Notes under the pieces: model-generated
The model's input: only the letters and a program-made list of their open reading frames with translations
What the model was told of the DNA's origin: nothing
Databases searched by the model: none
Made by a program: the position numbers and the translations under genes
Shown here: positions 34,701-43,165 of the stretch, piece by piece
Numbering within the stretch: the stretch's first letter is position 1
How the letters are laid out: every line of letters begins with the position of its first letter
DNA from: an uncultured Bacteroidales bacterium
GTDB lineage: Bacteria > Bacteroidota > Bacteroidia > Bacteroidales > Muribaculaceae
Assembly (NCBI GenBank): GCA_946412245.1
Contig: CAMKGM010000015.1
Location: 1-55,268 of the forward strand
DNA length: 55,268 nt
Direction of reading: 5' to 3'

Positions 34701-35135
34701 ATGAAGACTATCAAGATAGCCATCATTAACGGCCCCAACCTGAACCTCGTGGGTGTCCGTGAACCCGACATCTACGGTTCTATGCCCCTTAACGACCACC
34801 TTGAGGCGCTGCGTGTTCAGCACCCCGAGGTGGCGTTCACCTTCTTCCAGAGCAACCACGAGGGCGACATCATCGACGAGATTCAGCGAGTGGGATTCAG
34901 CTGCGCCGGCATCGTGCTCAATGCCGGAGCCCTCACCCACTACTCCTATGCCATCGCCGATGCCGTGCGCTCCGTTCATGCTCCGGTGGTCGAAGTGCAC
35001 ATCAGTGATGTGAATGCGCGCGAACCTTTCCGACGCATCTCGGTCATCAAAGACGCTTGCGCCGCCGTCATCGCCGGGTTCGGACTCAAAAGCTACGACA
35101 TGGCGGTTGACTGGCTAATCGATAACGCTCTGTAA
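34701..35135 (+). CDS. aroQ: 3-Dehydroquinate dehydratase, type II
   Basis: AroQ is a cytosolic dodecameric enzyme of the shikimate pathway that removes water from 3-dehydroquinate. About 144 residues, as usual. The start IAIINGPNLNLVGVREPDIYG carries the catalytic tyrosine and arginine, and FFQSNHEGDIID, NAGALTHYS and VEVHISDVNAREPFR carry the other active-site residues. An upstream TTG at 34686 extends the frame by five codons, but the ATG at 34701 is preferred. It is part of the run to rbfA. Confidence 0.96.
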   Translation: MKTIKIAIINGPNLNLVGVREPDIYGSMPLNDHLEALRVQHPEVAFTFFQSNHEGDIIDEIQRVGFSCAGIVLNAGALTHYSYAIADAVRSVHAPVVEVHISDVNAREPFRRISVIKDACAAVIAGFGLKSYDMAVDWLIDNAL

Positions 35136-35147
35136 ACACGCATCTAC

Positions 35148-35807
35148 ATGAATCAAGCCCTCGAAGACTACATCCTCGCCCACATTGAGCCGGAACCTGA
35201 CAATCTGCGCCAACTCGACCGCGACACACACCTGCGGTTGCTATATCCGCGCATGTGCTCAGGACACATTCAGGGCCGACTGCTCAAGATGCTCACCCGC
35301 ATGATCAACCCCACTCATGTGCTTGAACTGGGCACCTACTCGGCCTACGCCTCACTCTGCCTGGCCGAGGGACTGAGCGATGACCACTGCTCCGTTGACA
35401 CAATAGAAATCGACGACGAACTTGAGGACTTTATCCTACAGCACCTCGCGCAGTCGCCTTTCGGCAATCGCGTGACGCTGCACATTGGCGACGCACTTGA
35501 CATTGTGCCAAAACTCGGCAAAACCTTCGATTTGGTCTACATTGATGCCAACAAGCGACACTACCCGCAATACTACGAACTGGTCATGCCTCATCTCAAA
35601 ACCGGCGGCTTTATCATCGCTGACAACACGCTGTGGGACGGCAAGGTGGCCGAACCCGAGCACAAGCAGAGCGACCGCCAAACGCAGGGCATCCTGGAAT
35701 TTAACCGCATGGTGGCCCAAGACCCAAGCGTGGAGGTGGTCATCATCCCGCTGCGCGACGGTATTTCACTTATACGAAAAAAACAGTTAACTTTGCACAT
35801 TGATTAA
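35148..35807 (+). CDS. SAM-dependent O-methyltransferase (class I, COMT-like)
   Basis: This 219-residue cytosolic protein of methyltransferase family 3 has motif I VLELGTYSAYASLCLAEGL for SAM binding. TIEIDDELEDF and the metal-site region DLVYIDANKRHYPQYY with DNTLWDGKV match catechol-type, metal-dependent O-methyltransferases. The substrate is unknown; bacterial members act on catechols or tRNA (TrmR type). It lies 12 bp after aroQ and 14 bp before rbfA. A -7 box for rbfA lies inside its last codons. Confidence 0.9.
   Translation: MNQALEDYILAHIEPEPDNLRQLDRDTHLRLLYPRMCSGHIQGRLLKMLTRMINPTHVLELGTYSAYASLCLAEGLSDDHCSVDTIEIDDELEDFILQHLAQSPFGNRVTLHIGDALDIVPKLGKTFDLVYIDANKRHYPQYYELVMPHLKTGGFIIADNTLWDGKVAEPEHKQSDRQTQGILEFNRMVAQDPSVEVVIIPLRDGISLIRKKQLTLHID
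35788..35795 (+). promoter_or_regulatory. Internal -7 box for rbfA
   Basis: TAACTTTG lies 27 bp before the rbfA ATG, inside the end of the methyltransferase gene. The -33 region reads TTTC rather than TTTG. Confidence 0.55.
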
Positions 35808-35821
35808 CAAACATTTACCCT

Positions 35822-36196
35822 ATGCAAGGAACAAGATTGGAAAAAATAGCAAGGCTCATTCAAAAGGAACTGAGCGAACTTTTTAGGGCTGAAACCGCCA
35901 AGACTCGCGGCACGATTGTGAGCGTGAGTTCGGTCCGTGTCTCGCCCGACTTGAGCATCGCTCGAGTCTATCTCAGCGTCTTTCCCAGCGACCAAGGCAC
36001 TGCGGTGGTCAAGAATGTGAATGACAACGAGAAGACCGTGCGCTACAACCTGGCACAGCGCGTACGCTTCCAGTTGCGTCGCACCCCCGAACTCGTCTTC
36101 TACCTCGACGACTCACTCGACTACATCGAGCACATCGACCAACTCCTCCAGGCCGACAAGGACTCCCGCACCACCCCCTCAGAAACCGACAACTGA
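35822..36196 (+). CDS. rbfA: Ribosome-binding factor A
   Basis: RbfA is a small KH-type protein that binds the 30S subunit and helps mature the 5' end of 16S rRNA. It has 124 residues. RLEKIARLIQKELSELF opens the protein, VSVSSVRVSPDLSIARVYLSVF is the family's core, and LRRTPELVFYLDDSLDY carries the conserved end. The final codons and stop lie in an AACTGAT heptad repeat tract, so the repeat abuts or supplies the C-terminus (ETDN). The lolC/E-type gene follows after this tract. Confidence 0.95.
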   Translation: MQGTRLEKIARLIQKELSELFRAETAKTRGTIVSVSSVRVSPDLSIARVYLSVFPSDQGTAVVKNVNDNEKTVRYNLAQRVRFQLRRTPELVFYLDDSLDYIEHIDQLLQADKDSRTTPSETDN

Positions 36197-36246
36197 TAAC
36201 TGTCATCTAAAAACTGATAACTGACAACTGATAACTGATAACTCAC
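36189..36246 (+). repeat. AACTGAY heptad repeat tract
   Basis: Tandem AACTGAT/AACTGAC copies begin at the rbfA stop codon and fill most of the gap to the next gene. Confidence 0.75.
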
Positions 36247-36253
36247 GTCTATC

Positions 36254-37474
36254 ATGCATCTGCCCCTCAAAATAGCCACTCGCTACCTGCGCTCCAAAAA
36301 GGCGCACAGCGCCGTCAACATCATCTCCATCATCTCCATTGGTGGAGTGCTGGTCACCACCGCGGCCATGGTGTGCGTGCTGAGCGTCTTCAATGGCTTC
36401 AAGGGTATGATGATGGACCGACTCTCGATGCTCGACCCGCAAATCGCCATCACTGCGACCGTGGGAAAAACCATCAACGATGCCGATAGCGTGATTCAAG
36501 TTGTCAAGACTGTCAATGGCGTGCAGCAAGCTCTGCCTGTGGTTGAGGATCATGCCCTCGCGGTCTTCGCCGACTTTCAGATGCCTGTCAGACTCAAGGG
36601 CGTGCCCGATGACTACGCGCAAATCAACGACATCAAGAGCATCATCATCGAGGGCGACTTCACCTTGCGCGACGATGTGTCACGCTACGCCGTCATCGGT
36701 GTCGGACCCGCCGTTAAACTCAACGCTCGGCCCGGATACTTGCGCATGATTCAGCTCTTTGCGCCACGCCGTCAAGGACGTGTCAACATCAACGACCCCA
36801 TCAATGCCTTCACAGCCGACTCAGTCTTCACAGCCGGCATCTTCCAACTGCAACAGAAGAACTACGACGAAGACCTCATCTTTGTTCACATCGACCTCGC
36901 TCGCGAACTCTTTGACTACTCCTCCGAGGCCACCCAAATCGAAGTCAAACTTGCACCCGGAGCCAGTGAGCAACAGGTCATGAAACAACTCAGCAGCGTG
37001 CTCGGCAATGGCTACACCATCAAAAACCGACTCATGCAGCAGGCAACTTCCTACAAGCTGGTCAACATGGAGAAGTGGATTACCTTCCTGCTGCTCGGCT
37101 TCATCCTCCTCATCGCCACCTTCAACGTCATCAGCGCACTCTCCCTGCTCATTATTGAGAAAGACGATAGCATGCACACCCTGCGCAACTTGGGCGCGAC
37201 TGACAAACAAATCACGCACATCTTTGTACTCGAAGGCTGGCTGATCGCTCTCATCGGGGCTTGCCTGGGCATCATCCTCGGGCTCGCGCTATGCATCTGC
37301 CAGCAACTCTTCGGTTGGCTCAAGCTCTCAGCCGATGCCTCAGCCGTCATCATTCAGGCCTATCCCGTGAAGGTCATCTGGACCGATGTGCTTATTGTCT
37401 TCGCACTCGTGGCGTTGGTTGGATTCCTCACCTCGCTCGTCACCTCACTCATCGTTAGGCGACGACTCAATTAA
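36254..37474 (+). CDS. LolC/LolE-type ABC permease (FtsX family)
   Basis: This 406-residue inner-membrane protein resembles LolC/LolE, which with LolD releases lipoproteins toward the outer membrane. A first helix (NIISIISIGGVLVTTAAMVCVLSV) precedes a large periplasmic domain (about residues 50-265). Three C-terminal FtsX-type helices follow, the first beginning WITFLLLGFILLIATFNVISAL and the last ending in FLTSLVTSLIVRR. No LolD ATPase gene is adjacent. It follows rbfA, a gene order I recall as common in Bacteroidales. Identity as a FtsX-family permease is sure; the Lol role is likely. Confidence 0.88.
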   Translation: MHLPLKIATRYLRSKKAHSAVNIISIISIGGVLVTTAAMVCVLSVFNGFKGMMMDRLSMLDPQIAITATVGKTINDADSVIQVVKTVNGVQQALPVVEDHALAVFADFQMPVRLKGVPDDYAQINDIKSIIIEGDFTLRDDVSRYAVIGVGPAVKLNARPGYLRMIQLFAPRRQGRVNINDPINAFTADSVFTAGIFQLQQKNYDEDLIFVHIDLARELFDYSSEATQIEVKLAPGASEQQVMKQLSSVLGNGYTIKNRLMQQATSYKLVNMEKWITFLLLGFILLIATFNVISALSLLIIEKDDSMHTLRNLGATDKQITHIFVLEGWLIALIGACLGIILGLALCICQQLFGWLKLSADASAVIIQAYPVKVIWTDVLIVFALVALVGFLTSLVTSLIVRRRLN

Positions 37475-37486
37475 TCGCATTGACGC

Positions 37487-38539
37487 ATGGATTGGAGATA
37501 TGAAATAAGGTCGTTCAGCATTGCGGTGCGCCGATTTTGGCGGCACACCGCCACCAACCACAAGATGCTCGCACTCATGCTCTTGGCCGTCACATCGCTC
37601 ATCTCAGTCGCCGTCTACTATCACTCCGACGCACGCCTCTCAAATGGCCCCTGGTCCACCTACGATGACGGACTCTTCAGCGTCAACGAGCCACGCAACG
37701 AGGACTTCGAGAAATTCAACATCCCCGCCGATTTCAAGCAACGACTCGAAAAGCGCAGTGGAGGACGGTTGCTTTGTGCCTACCAAAAGTCGCACACCAC
37801 TCCCATAGGCGATGTCACTGAAATCATTCACATCAACGTCTTTAGCCTCGATAACCGATTTCGCAAAATCTACAACCACGAGCCTACCACAATCAACAAA
37901 CTCACTGCGCAACTACCTTACTTCAAGCAACTTGATATCATGCCACTGGGCAAGGTCTACGGCCATGAGACTGTAGCCTTCAAAGAACGACAACGCGACG
38001 CCGGTGGTTACTACTGCTGCGGTGTGATGGCGTGCGCGCATGAGCGCGTCTACTACTACGAGTCCTACTCACACCATAGCCCTTTCCACGATTGGGAGAA
38101 CGACTCTACCACCTATTTCTACCCATCCAATTCTTTCTACCCGCTCAACTTCACTGTTGACAACATGACTCGCATTGAGAACCGTTTCCTCATTTGGTCT
38201 ATATTCCTCTTTGCCCTGTTCATCCTCACTTTCTTTGTCCTCTACAAGCTAAACACCGGCGGACTTCACCACAACCCTGACCAGCGCAAGCGGCCCATCG
38301 TCTACCCGCCCTCGCGACAGCGGTTCAACATCATCGTAGCCGTCACTGTGATTATGCTCATCACCATGCTCATCACTCTCATCGCGCTATGGCAATTCAA
38401 GGTCAATAGTGCCGTACCATCGGTCACCTATGTCCTCATCGGAGCCATTTTGCTCGCCAACAACCTCCCAGCTCTCGTGCACCTCTACAAGAAGGCTCGA
38501 GGACTCCTCCCCCAGCAAATCTTCCACCACCACCCCTAA
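37487..38539 (+). CDS. Membrane protein of unknown function
   Basis: I do not recognise this 350-residue protein. It has a hydrophobic helix near residues 27-46 (MLALMLLAVTSLISVAVYY), a hydrophilic presumably periplasmic domain of about 190 residues with a Cys-Cys pair (YYCCGVMACAHE), then three helices near 235-255, 285-308 and 315-333. It begins 12 bp after the LolC/E-type gene and is probably co-transcribed. The topology would fit a sensor or an envelope stress protein, but nothing specific supports that. Confidence 0.7.
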   Translation: MDWRYEIRSFSIAVRRFWRHTATNHKMLALMLLAVTSLISVAVYYHSDARLSNGPWSTYDDGLFSVNEPRNEDFEKFNIPADFKQRLEKRSGGRLLCAYQKSHTTPIGDVTEIIHINVFSLDNRFRKIYNHEPTTINKLTAQLPYFKQLDIMPLGKVYGHETVAFKERQRDAGGYYCCGVMACAHERVYYYESYSHHSPFHDWENDSTTYFYPSNSFYPLNFTVDNMTRIENRFLIWSIFLFALFILTFFVLYKLNTGGLHHNPDQRKRPIVYPPSRQRFNIIVAVTVIMLITMLITLIALWQFKVNSAVPSVTYVLIGAILLANNLPALVHLYKKARGLLPQQIFHHHP

Positions 38540-38668
38540 TTTTTGAGATACGCAAGAGATGGTAGTCTAAATCTCACTTTTTTACCCACATTTAGACCTC
38601 CATCGGCACGGATAACGGAGACTGGAGATTGGAGAACGGATTTCGGATTTCGGATTACGGACAACGGA

Positions 38669-38693
38669 GAACTGACAACTGTCAACTCCCAAC
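38669..38693. repeat. Short AACTGAC tract
   Basis: AACTGAC, AACTGTC and AACTCCC copies, preceded at 38620-38668 by GGATTTCGGATT-type units complementary to those at 31360-31385. Confidence 0.55.
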
Positions 38694-39202
38694 TAATATG
38701 AAGTAATCAGGTAGCCACCATTGACCGATGCGCGAACCTTGTAGGCACGCAGACCCACATGTTGTGAGAGCGCTGTACCAGAGACGGGACCGCCCGCACC
38801 TGTCAGCACATTATAGTGCGACTGGCACTTGGAGCAAACTGCCTCAAAGTTGGCTGGATCAATACTCAGCATCACATCAGCGCGATTCTCGACCGGACAT
38901 GAGAGGTCGTAGGCAAGCGGCTCATAGGTGCTCGTAGCAATGTCAAGGCCCTTAATCAGCAACACACCGCCATAGCCGGTGTAGGTATTGGCTGTGTAGG
39001 CGAAGTTTGACGGCAAATGCTTCTCGCGATTGAAAATATTGTACTCGCCCACACCTTCAACTCCGTAGGTAGTCCACAGAGCATAGGTTCCCAGGTCAAT
39101 GCGCACCATGTAGTTAGGCACTACGCGATTATCTACTTTGTTGCAAGCGGACACCATCAGCAGGCAGGTCACTATAAGAATAAGGTGTGTGAAGCGTTTC
39201 AT
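38693..39202 (-). CDS. Rieske-like lipoprotein
   Basis: This exported lipoprotein of about 169 residues has signal MKRFTHLILIVTCLLMVSAC, with the cysteine as anchor. The C-terminal half resembles a small Rieske domain: YDLSCPVE and, 31 residues after that Cys, CSKCQSHYNVLTGAGGPVSG. In true Rieske sites CxH and CxxH bind a 2Fe-2S cluster. Here the first histidine is missing (CPVE), so a cluster may be absent or bound differently. The ATG at 39202 is chosen because a minus-strand -7 box at 39227-39234 covers the earlier TTG. The role is unknown; it is a single gene. Confidence 0.75.
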   Translation of the reverse strand: MKRFTHLILIVTCLLMVSACNKVDNRVVPNYMVRIDLGTYALWTTYGVEGVGEYNIFNREKHLPSNFAYTANTYTGYGGVLLIKGLDIATSTYEPLAYDLSCPVENRADVMLSIDPANFEAVCSKCQSHYNVLTGAGGPVSGTALSQHVGLRAYKVRASVNGGYLITSY

Positions 39203-39226
39203 GTGGCAGTTTGTTTTGTTGTACTG

Positions 39227-39234
39227 CAAATTTA
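39227..39234 (-). promoter_or_regulatory. -7 box of the Rieske-like lipoprotein gene
   Basis: CAAATTTA on plus reads TAAATTTG on minus. It implies a start near 39219 and so decides the ATG at 39202. Confidence 0.6.
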
Positions 39235-39483
39235 GATAAAATTCACGATTTATAAATTAAGAAATCGTTTTTCTATTGAGTAAAATTGATAAAAATATCA
39301 AGAACGAAGCACATTGGCTAAGATCTGCCTAAGATGAAGCCCCATTACACTTGAGGGCCTTTCTCTCAAGTAGTACCCCTAAAAACCATAGTAAAACCCT
39401 TAAAATATAGGCTCATTTCTTAAATGATGTTAAATAACAGAAGATTCTTGCTCAAAAATTATGTTTTATAACATAAAACGATA

Positions 39484-39491
39484 TACCTTTG
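39484..39491 (+). promoter_or_regulatory. -7 box of the candidate small RNA
   Basis: TACCTTTG fits TAnnTTTG. An inverted repeat TTATGTT/AACATAA (39459-39476) covers the expected -33 position, so the promoter may be regulated. Confidence 0.6.
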
Positions 39492-39497
39492 CATCGG

Positions 39498-39643
39498 TTT
39501 TTCATGGTATTAGTTTTTAAGGTTATGAAAATCCAGGCGCCGTGATGGCGGTTGCGCATTTTCAGTATTTAAGGTTTATGTTAATGGTATTAGAAGGTTA
39601 ATTAGTTAAGCAATCCTCGATAGTGATATTGAGGATTTTTTTT
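39498..39643 (+). ncRNA. Candidate small RNA (Bacteroidales-1-like)
   Basis: A stretch of about 146 nt with its own -7 box and a strong terminator but no ORF. It holds two GGTATTAG copies (39506-39513, 39586-39593), each followed by an AAGGTTA box, and a nested hairpin: GAAAAT/ATTTTC (39527-39532 and 39558-39563) around CGCC/GGCG (39538-39550). A short RNA bounded by a Bacteroidetes promoter and a terminator fits what I recall of the Bacteroidales-1 RNA class. That match needs a covariance search. Confidence 0.6.
39612..39643 (+). terminator. Terminator of the candidate small RNA
   Basis: AATCCTCGATA pairs with TATTGAGGATT around GTGA, followed by eight T. Confidence 0.85.
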
Positions 39644-39712
39644 GTGCATACACGTCTTTTCTTGAGAATTATGCCTATATTTGTGGAAATAAACCCAAAA
39701 TAACCAAGAACT

Positions 39713-40222
39713 ATGAAGAAGTTAGCATTAATCATTGCGGCTATTGCCATACTGGTTTCGTGCGGCAGCACCGGCGGCGTAACCGCCGGCATGAGCAAGG
39801 CCGAGCGCAAAGCCTATGTTGCCAATCAGGTGTTTGAGAACCTGGACAAAATGCACTACACCATTGAGGTCGACTACATGACGCAGCGCCGAGGTGGCAT
39901 GCGATCGCTACCCGCCGGCTACGAGCTAGCAATTAAGGGCGACACGGTGATTTCATACCTGCCCTACTTTGGCGAGGTATATGCCACCAGGTCGGCCAAC
40001 TACGGTCAGTTGAAGGGTCTGAACTTCACCGGCATGATTTACAACTACAGCGCGGTGATGGTGAAGCAAGGCGAGTACCGTGTCCAGTTCCAAACTGAGA
40101 CCGAGGAGGATCGCTACTTCTACTCCATTCAAGTGTTTGACAACGGCAAAAGCTACATCGACGTGCTGGGCGAGAACCGCAACGGCATCTCGTTTCAAGG
40201 CGACATGAAGATTGCGTACTAA
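39713..40222 (+). CDS. DUF4251 lipoprotein
   Basis: This 169-residue lipoprotein has signal MKKLALIIAAIAILVSC. The mature part matches the DUF4251 family of Bacteroidetes: a helix KAERKAYVANQV, then a beta-rich core with SYLPYFGEVY and GLNFTGMIYNYS, and YFYSIQVFDNGKSYIDV. It is predicted to sit in the periplasm or on the outer membrane. Function unknown. A -7 box TATATTTG lies at 39676-39683. It is a single gene between the small RNA and the muramidase gene. Confidence 0.85.
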   Translation: MKKLALIIAAIAILVSCGSTGGVTAGMSKAERKAYVANQVFENLDKMHYTIEVDYMTQRRGGMRSLPAGYELAIKGDTVISYLPYFGEVYATRSANYGQLKGLNFTGMIYNYSAVMVKQGEYRVQFQTETEEDRYFYSIQVFDNGKSYIDVLGENRNGISFQGDMKIAY

Positions 40223-40290
40223 TTGAGTAGGAAGTAGACGGAATGTGCAATTTTTTTGCACAAGCATACCGCAGGTTCGGCGAAAAGCAC

Positions 40291-40298
40291 TATCTTTG
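40291..40298 (+). promoter_or_regulatory. -7 box of the NamZ-like gene
   Basis: TATCTTTG, 33 bp before the ATG. No good -33 box. Confidence 0.55.
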
Positions 40299-40331
40299 TA
40301 AAAAATACAATCTGAAAAATATCAGAAAGCA

Positions 40332-41594
40332 ATGAACACTCTAAAACACTTGCTATTGCTTCTCTCATGCACGGCAACGCTAAGCATGAGTGCTTGCAAT
40401 AGTGCCGACAAGGCCGCGAGTGGCGGCTCCACGTCAGGAGTACAAGTAAACACTGAACCACGCGATGGTGTGCTGGTGCAACCAGTGAAACCCGGTGCCG
40501 CACGCACCGACCAATATGTGCCCCTGCTCAAGGGTAAGCGCATTGCGCTACTGAGCAACCAAACGGGCATGGTTGGTGACAAGCATGTGCTTGATGTGAT
40601 GCTCGAAAAAGGGCTGAATGTGACCGTCATCTTTTCGCCTGAGCACGGTTTTCGTGGCAAGGCCGATGCCGGTGAGCACGTGAGTAGTAGCATTGACGAG
40701 AAGACGGGCATTCCCATTGCGTCGCTTTATGACGGCAAGTCGCGCTATCCCGGCAAGGAAACGATGGACAAGTTTGACGTGATTGTCACCGACCTGCAAG
40801 ATGTGGGACTGCGCTTCTACACCTATTATGTAACGATGATCAACCTAATGGAGGCCGCTGCCGAGCACGGCAAGGACTTCGTGGTATTTGACCGCCCCAA
40901 CCCCAACGGCATGACCGTCGATGGCCCCATCCTGGACATGAATCTCAAGAGCGGTGTGGGCCGTCTGCCCATCCCCACCGTCTATGGCATGACCATGGGC
41001 GAACTTGCCCTCATGGCCAACGGTGAGGGCTGGCTCAAGAACGGCACGAAGGTGAAGAACTTGCAGGTGATTCCCTGCGAGAACTACACGCACCAAACAC
41101 GCTACCAATTGCCCATTGCACCGTCGCCCAATTTGCCCAATATGCTCTCCATTTACCTCTATCCGTCGTTGTGCTACTTCGAGGGCACAACCGTGAGTCT
41201 GGGCCGTGGAACCGACTTCCCCTTCCAGTGCTACGGACACCCGCAAATGACGGGCTATAGTTTCGAATTCACCCCGGTGAGCCGCTTTGGAGCCAAGACC
41301 CCGCCACAACAGGACAAATTGTGCCACGGTGTGGACCTGCGCGGACTTGATCCCGAAATGGTGATTGCGCAGGGCATCAATCTGGAATATGTGATTGACG
41401 CCTACAACAACCTGAAGAAGGCCGGCGCACAGTTCTACCTGAAGAGCAACTTCTTCGACAAGCTCATGGGCACTACTCGCGTGCGCCAAATGATTGAGGA
41501 GGGCAAAACCGCCGCCCAAATTAAAGCCACTTGGCGCGAAGGCATTGAAATCTTCAAGAAGCAGCGCCGCCCCTACCTCCTCTACCCCGAATAA
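40332..41594 (+). CDS. Exo-beta-N-acetylmuramidase (DUF1343/NamZ-like) lipoprotein
   Basis: This 420-residue lipoprotein (signal ending TLSMSAC) belongs to DUF1343, now known as the NamZ exo-N-acetylmuramidases, which release MurNAc from muropeptide-derived glycans. Family blocks visible: RIALLSNQTGMVG, IFSPEHGFRG, DLQDVGLRFYTY, DRPNPNGM and LGRGTDFPFQCYG. It would act in the periplasm on peptidoglycan fragments, own or scavenged. Next downstream are a sodium:solute symporter and a WYL regulator, so the set may release and import an amino sugar. MurQ and AnmK homologues are not in the window. Confidence 0.9.
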   Translation: MNTLKHLLLLLSCTATLSMSACNSADKAASGGSTSGVQVNTEPRDGVLVQPVKPGAARTDQYVPLLKGKRIALLSNQTGMVGDKHVLDVMLEKGLNVTVIFSPEHGFRGKADAGEHVSSSIDEKTGIPIASLYDGKSRYPGKETMDKFDVIVTDLQDVGLRFYTYYVTMINLMEAAAEHGKDFVVFDRPNPNGMTVDGPILDMNLKSGVGRLPIPTVYGMTMGELALMANGEGWLKNGTKVKNLQVIPCENYTHQTRYQLPIAPSPNLPNMLSIYLYPSLCYFEGTTVSLGRGTDFPFQCYGHPQMTGYSFEFTPVSRFGAKTPPQQDKLCHGVDLRGLDPEMVIAQGINLEYVIDAYNNLKKAGAQFYLKSNFFDKLMGTTRVRQMIEEGKTAAQIKATWREGIEIFKKQRRPYLLYPE

Positions 41595-41611
41595 CCATCC
41601 TAAAAATCCAC

Positions 41612-41664
41612 TCACAACTGATAACTGATAACTGACAACTCACAACTGATAACTCACAACTCAA
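41612..41664 (+). repeat. AACTGAY/AACTCAC heptad tract
   Basis: Seven or so 7-bp units fill the gap between the muramidase and symporter genes. Confidence 0.75.
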
Positions 41665-41669
41665 CAATC

Positions 41670-43145
41670 ATGAACAACGCTTGGATCGTACTCGCCACCA
41701 TAGTTGGCTACTTCATACTCTTATTTATCATCTCATGGCTTGCCTCGCGCAAGGCCGACACCTCAACAGCGCTCACCGGCGGCCGACAAGCCCCGTGGTT
41801 CATTGTCGCGATTGCCATGATTGGCGCGCCCATCTCAGGTGTGACTTTCGTGTCGGTTCCCGGCCAGGTCGCCACCAAGTCGTTTGCTTATATGCAGATG
41901 GTGCTGGGCTTCGTGGTGGGCTACTTTGTGATAGCCTACGTACTGGTACCGCTATTCTTCAAGCGCAACCTGGTGTCGATTTACGGCTACCTGGAGCAAC
42001 GCTTTGGCGGCAACACGCACAAGACGGGTGCGTGGTTCTTCTTCGTGAGCAAAATGCTGGGCGCGGCGGTGCGTTTCTATGTAGTGTGCGTCACCCTGCA
42101 ACTACTGGTGTTCACACCGCTGGGCATTCCGTTCATCTTCAACATTATCGTGACCATCGCGCTCATCTTCCTGTACACATTGCAGGGCGGTGTCAAGACG
42201 GTGATATGGACCGACACGCTCAAGTCGTTCTGCCTCATCATGTCGGTGGTGCTATGCATCTATTTCATCGCCAAAGGGCTGGGCTACAACTTGGGCGAAA
42301 TGTGCTCGGCGATTGCCGCTGACGACTCGTCACGCATCTTTTTCTTCGACAACCCCAACGAAGGGACCTACTTCTGGAAGCAGTTCTTGGCCGGCATCTT
42401 CATGGTAGTGGCAATGACGGGGCTAGACCAAGACCTGATGCAGCGCACACTGGCGAGCAAGAATGCCCGTGAGTCAAAGAAAGGACTGATTGTGAGTGGC
42501 ATTGTGCAGGTGTTTGTTGTGGGACTCTTCTTGGTACTGGGCACATTGCTGCTGCTCTATAGCCGCAAGAATGGCATTGAGATACCACAAAAGACCGACG
42601 AACTCTTTGGCAAGGTAGCCTTCCACAGCACCATTCCGGTAGTGGTGGGCGTGCTCTTCATTCTAGGTCTCGTATCGGCGGCTTATTCGGCTGCAGGCTC
42701 CGCACTCACGGCTCTGACCACCTCGTTTACTGTTGACATTCTCAAAACCGACCAAAAGGGCGACGATGCCCAATTGGCACGCACCCGCAAACTGGTGCAT
42801 GTGTGCATGGCAGTGGTCATGGGCATTGTGATCTATGTATTCTACCTGCTGAGTAGCGAGGATGCCATCAGTGCGGTCTATAGCATTGCCAGTTACACCT
42901 ACGGACCTATTTTGGGTCTGTTCGCCTACGGCATGTTCGTGCGTGGCAGCGTGCGCGACAAGTGGGTGCCGGTGGTGTGCACTCTGGCTCCTGCACTGAG
43001 CTGGGTGCTGAAATGGGCCATGAACAAGTATTTCGGCTATGAAATCGGGTTCGAATTGCTATTGTACAACGCTGCCTTCACCATGCTGGGATTACTATTA
43101 CTACGCACAGGTAAAAAAACTACTGAGTTAAAGCAGGAAGTATAA
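41670..43145 (+). CDS. Sodium:solute symporter (SSS family)
   Basis: This 491-residue inner-membrane transporter of the SSS/SLC5 family has about 13 helices. The first helix (WIVLATIVGYFILLFIISWLASRK), the conserved FVSVPGQVATKSFAYMQ, and the sodium-site helix around FILGLVSAAYSAAGSALTALTTSF are visible. SSS members import sugars, sialic acid, proline and related solutes with sodium. Because it follows the NamZ-like gene, MurNAc or a MurNAc-containing sugar is a plausible substrate. It ends 20 bp before the WYL regulator gene. Confidence 0.93.
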   Translation: MNNAWIVLATIVGYFILLFIISWLASRKADTSTALTGGRQAPWFIVAIAMIGAPISGVTFVSVPGQVATKSFAYMQMVLGFVVGYFVIAYVLVPLFFKRNLVSIYGYLEQRFGGNTHKTGAWFFFVSKMLGAAVRFYVVCVTLQLLVFTPLGIPFIFNIIVTIALIFLYTLQGGVKTVIWTDTLKSFCLIMSVVLCIYFIAKGLGYNLGEMCSAIAADDSSRIFFFDNPNEGTYFWKQFLAGIFMVVAMTGLDQDLMQRTLASKNARESKKGLIVSGIVQVFVVGLFLVLGTLLLLYSRKNGIEIPQKTDELFGKVAFHSTIPVVVGVLFILGLVSAAYSAAGSALTALTTSFTVDILKTDQKGDDAQLARTRKLVHVCMAVVMGIVIYVFYLLSSEDAISAVYSIASYTYGPILGLFAYGMFVRGSVRDKWVPVVCTLAPALSWVLKWAMNKYFGYEIGFELLLYNAAFTMLGLLLLRTGKKTTELKQEV

Positions 43146-43165
43146 CCTCATAACCTATTGAAACC

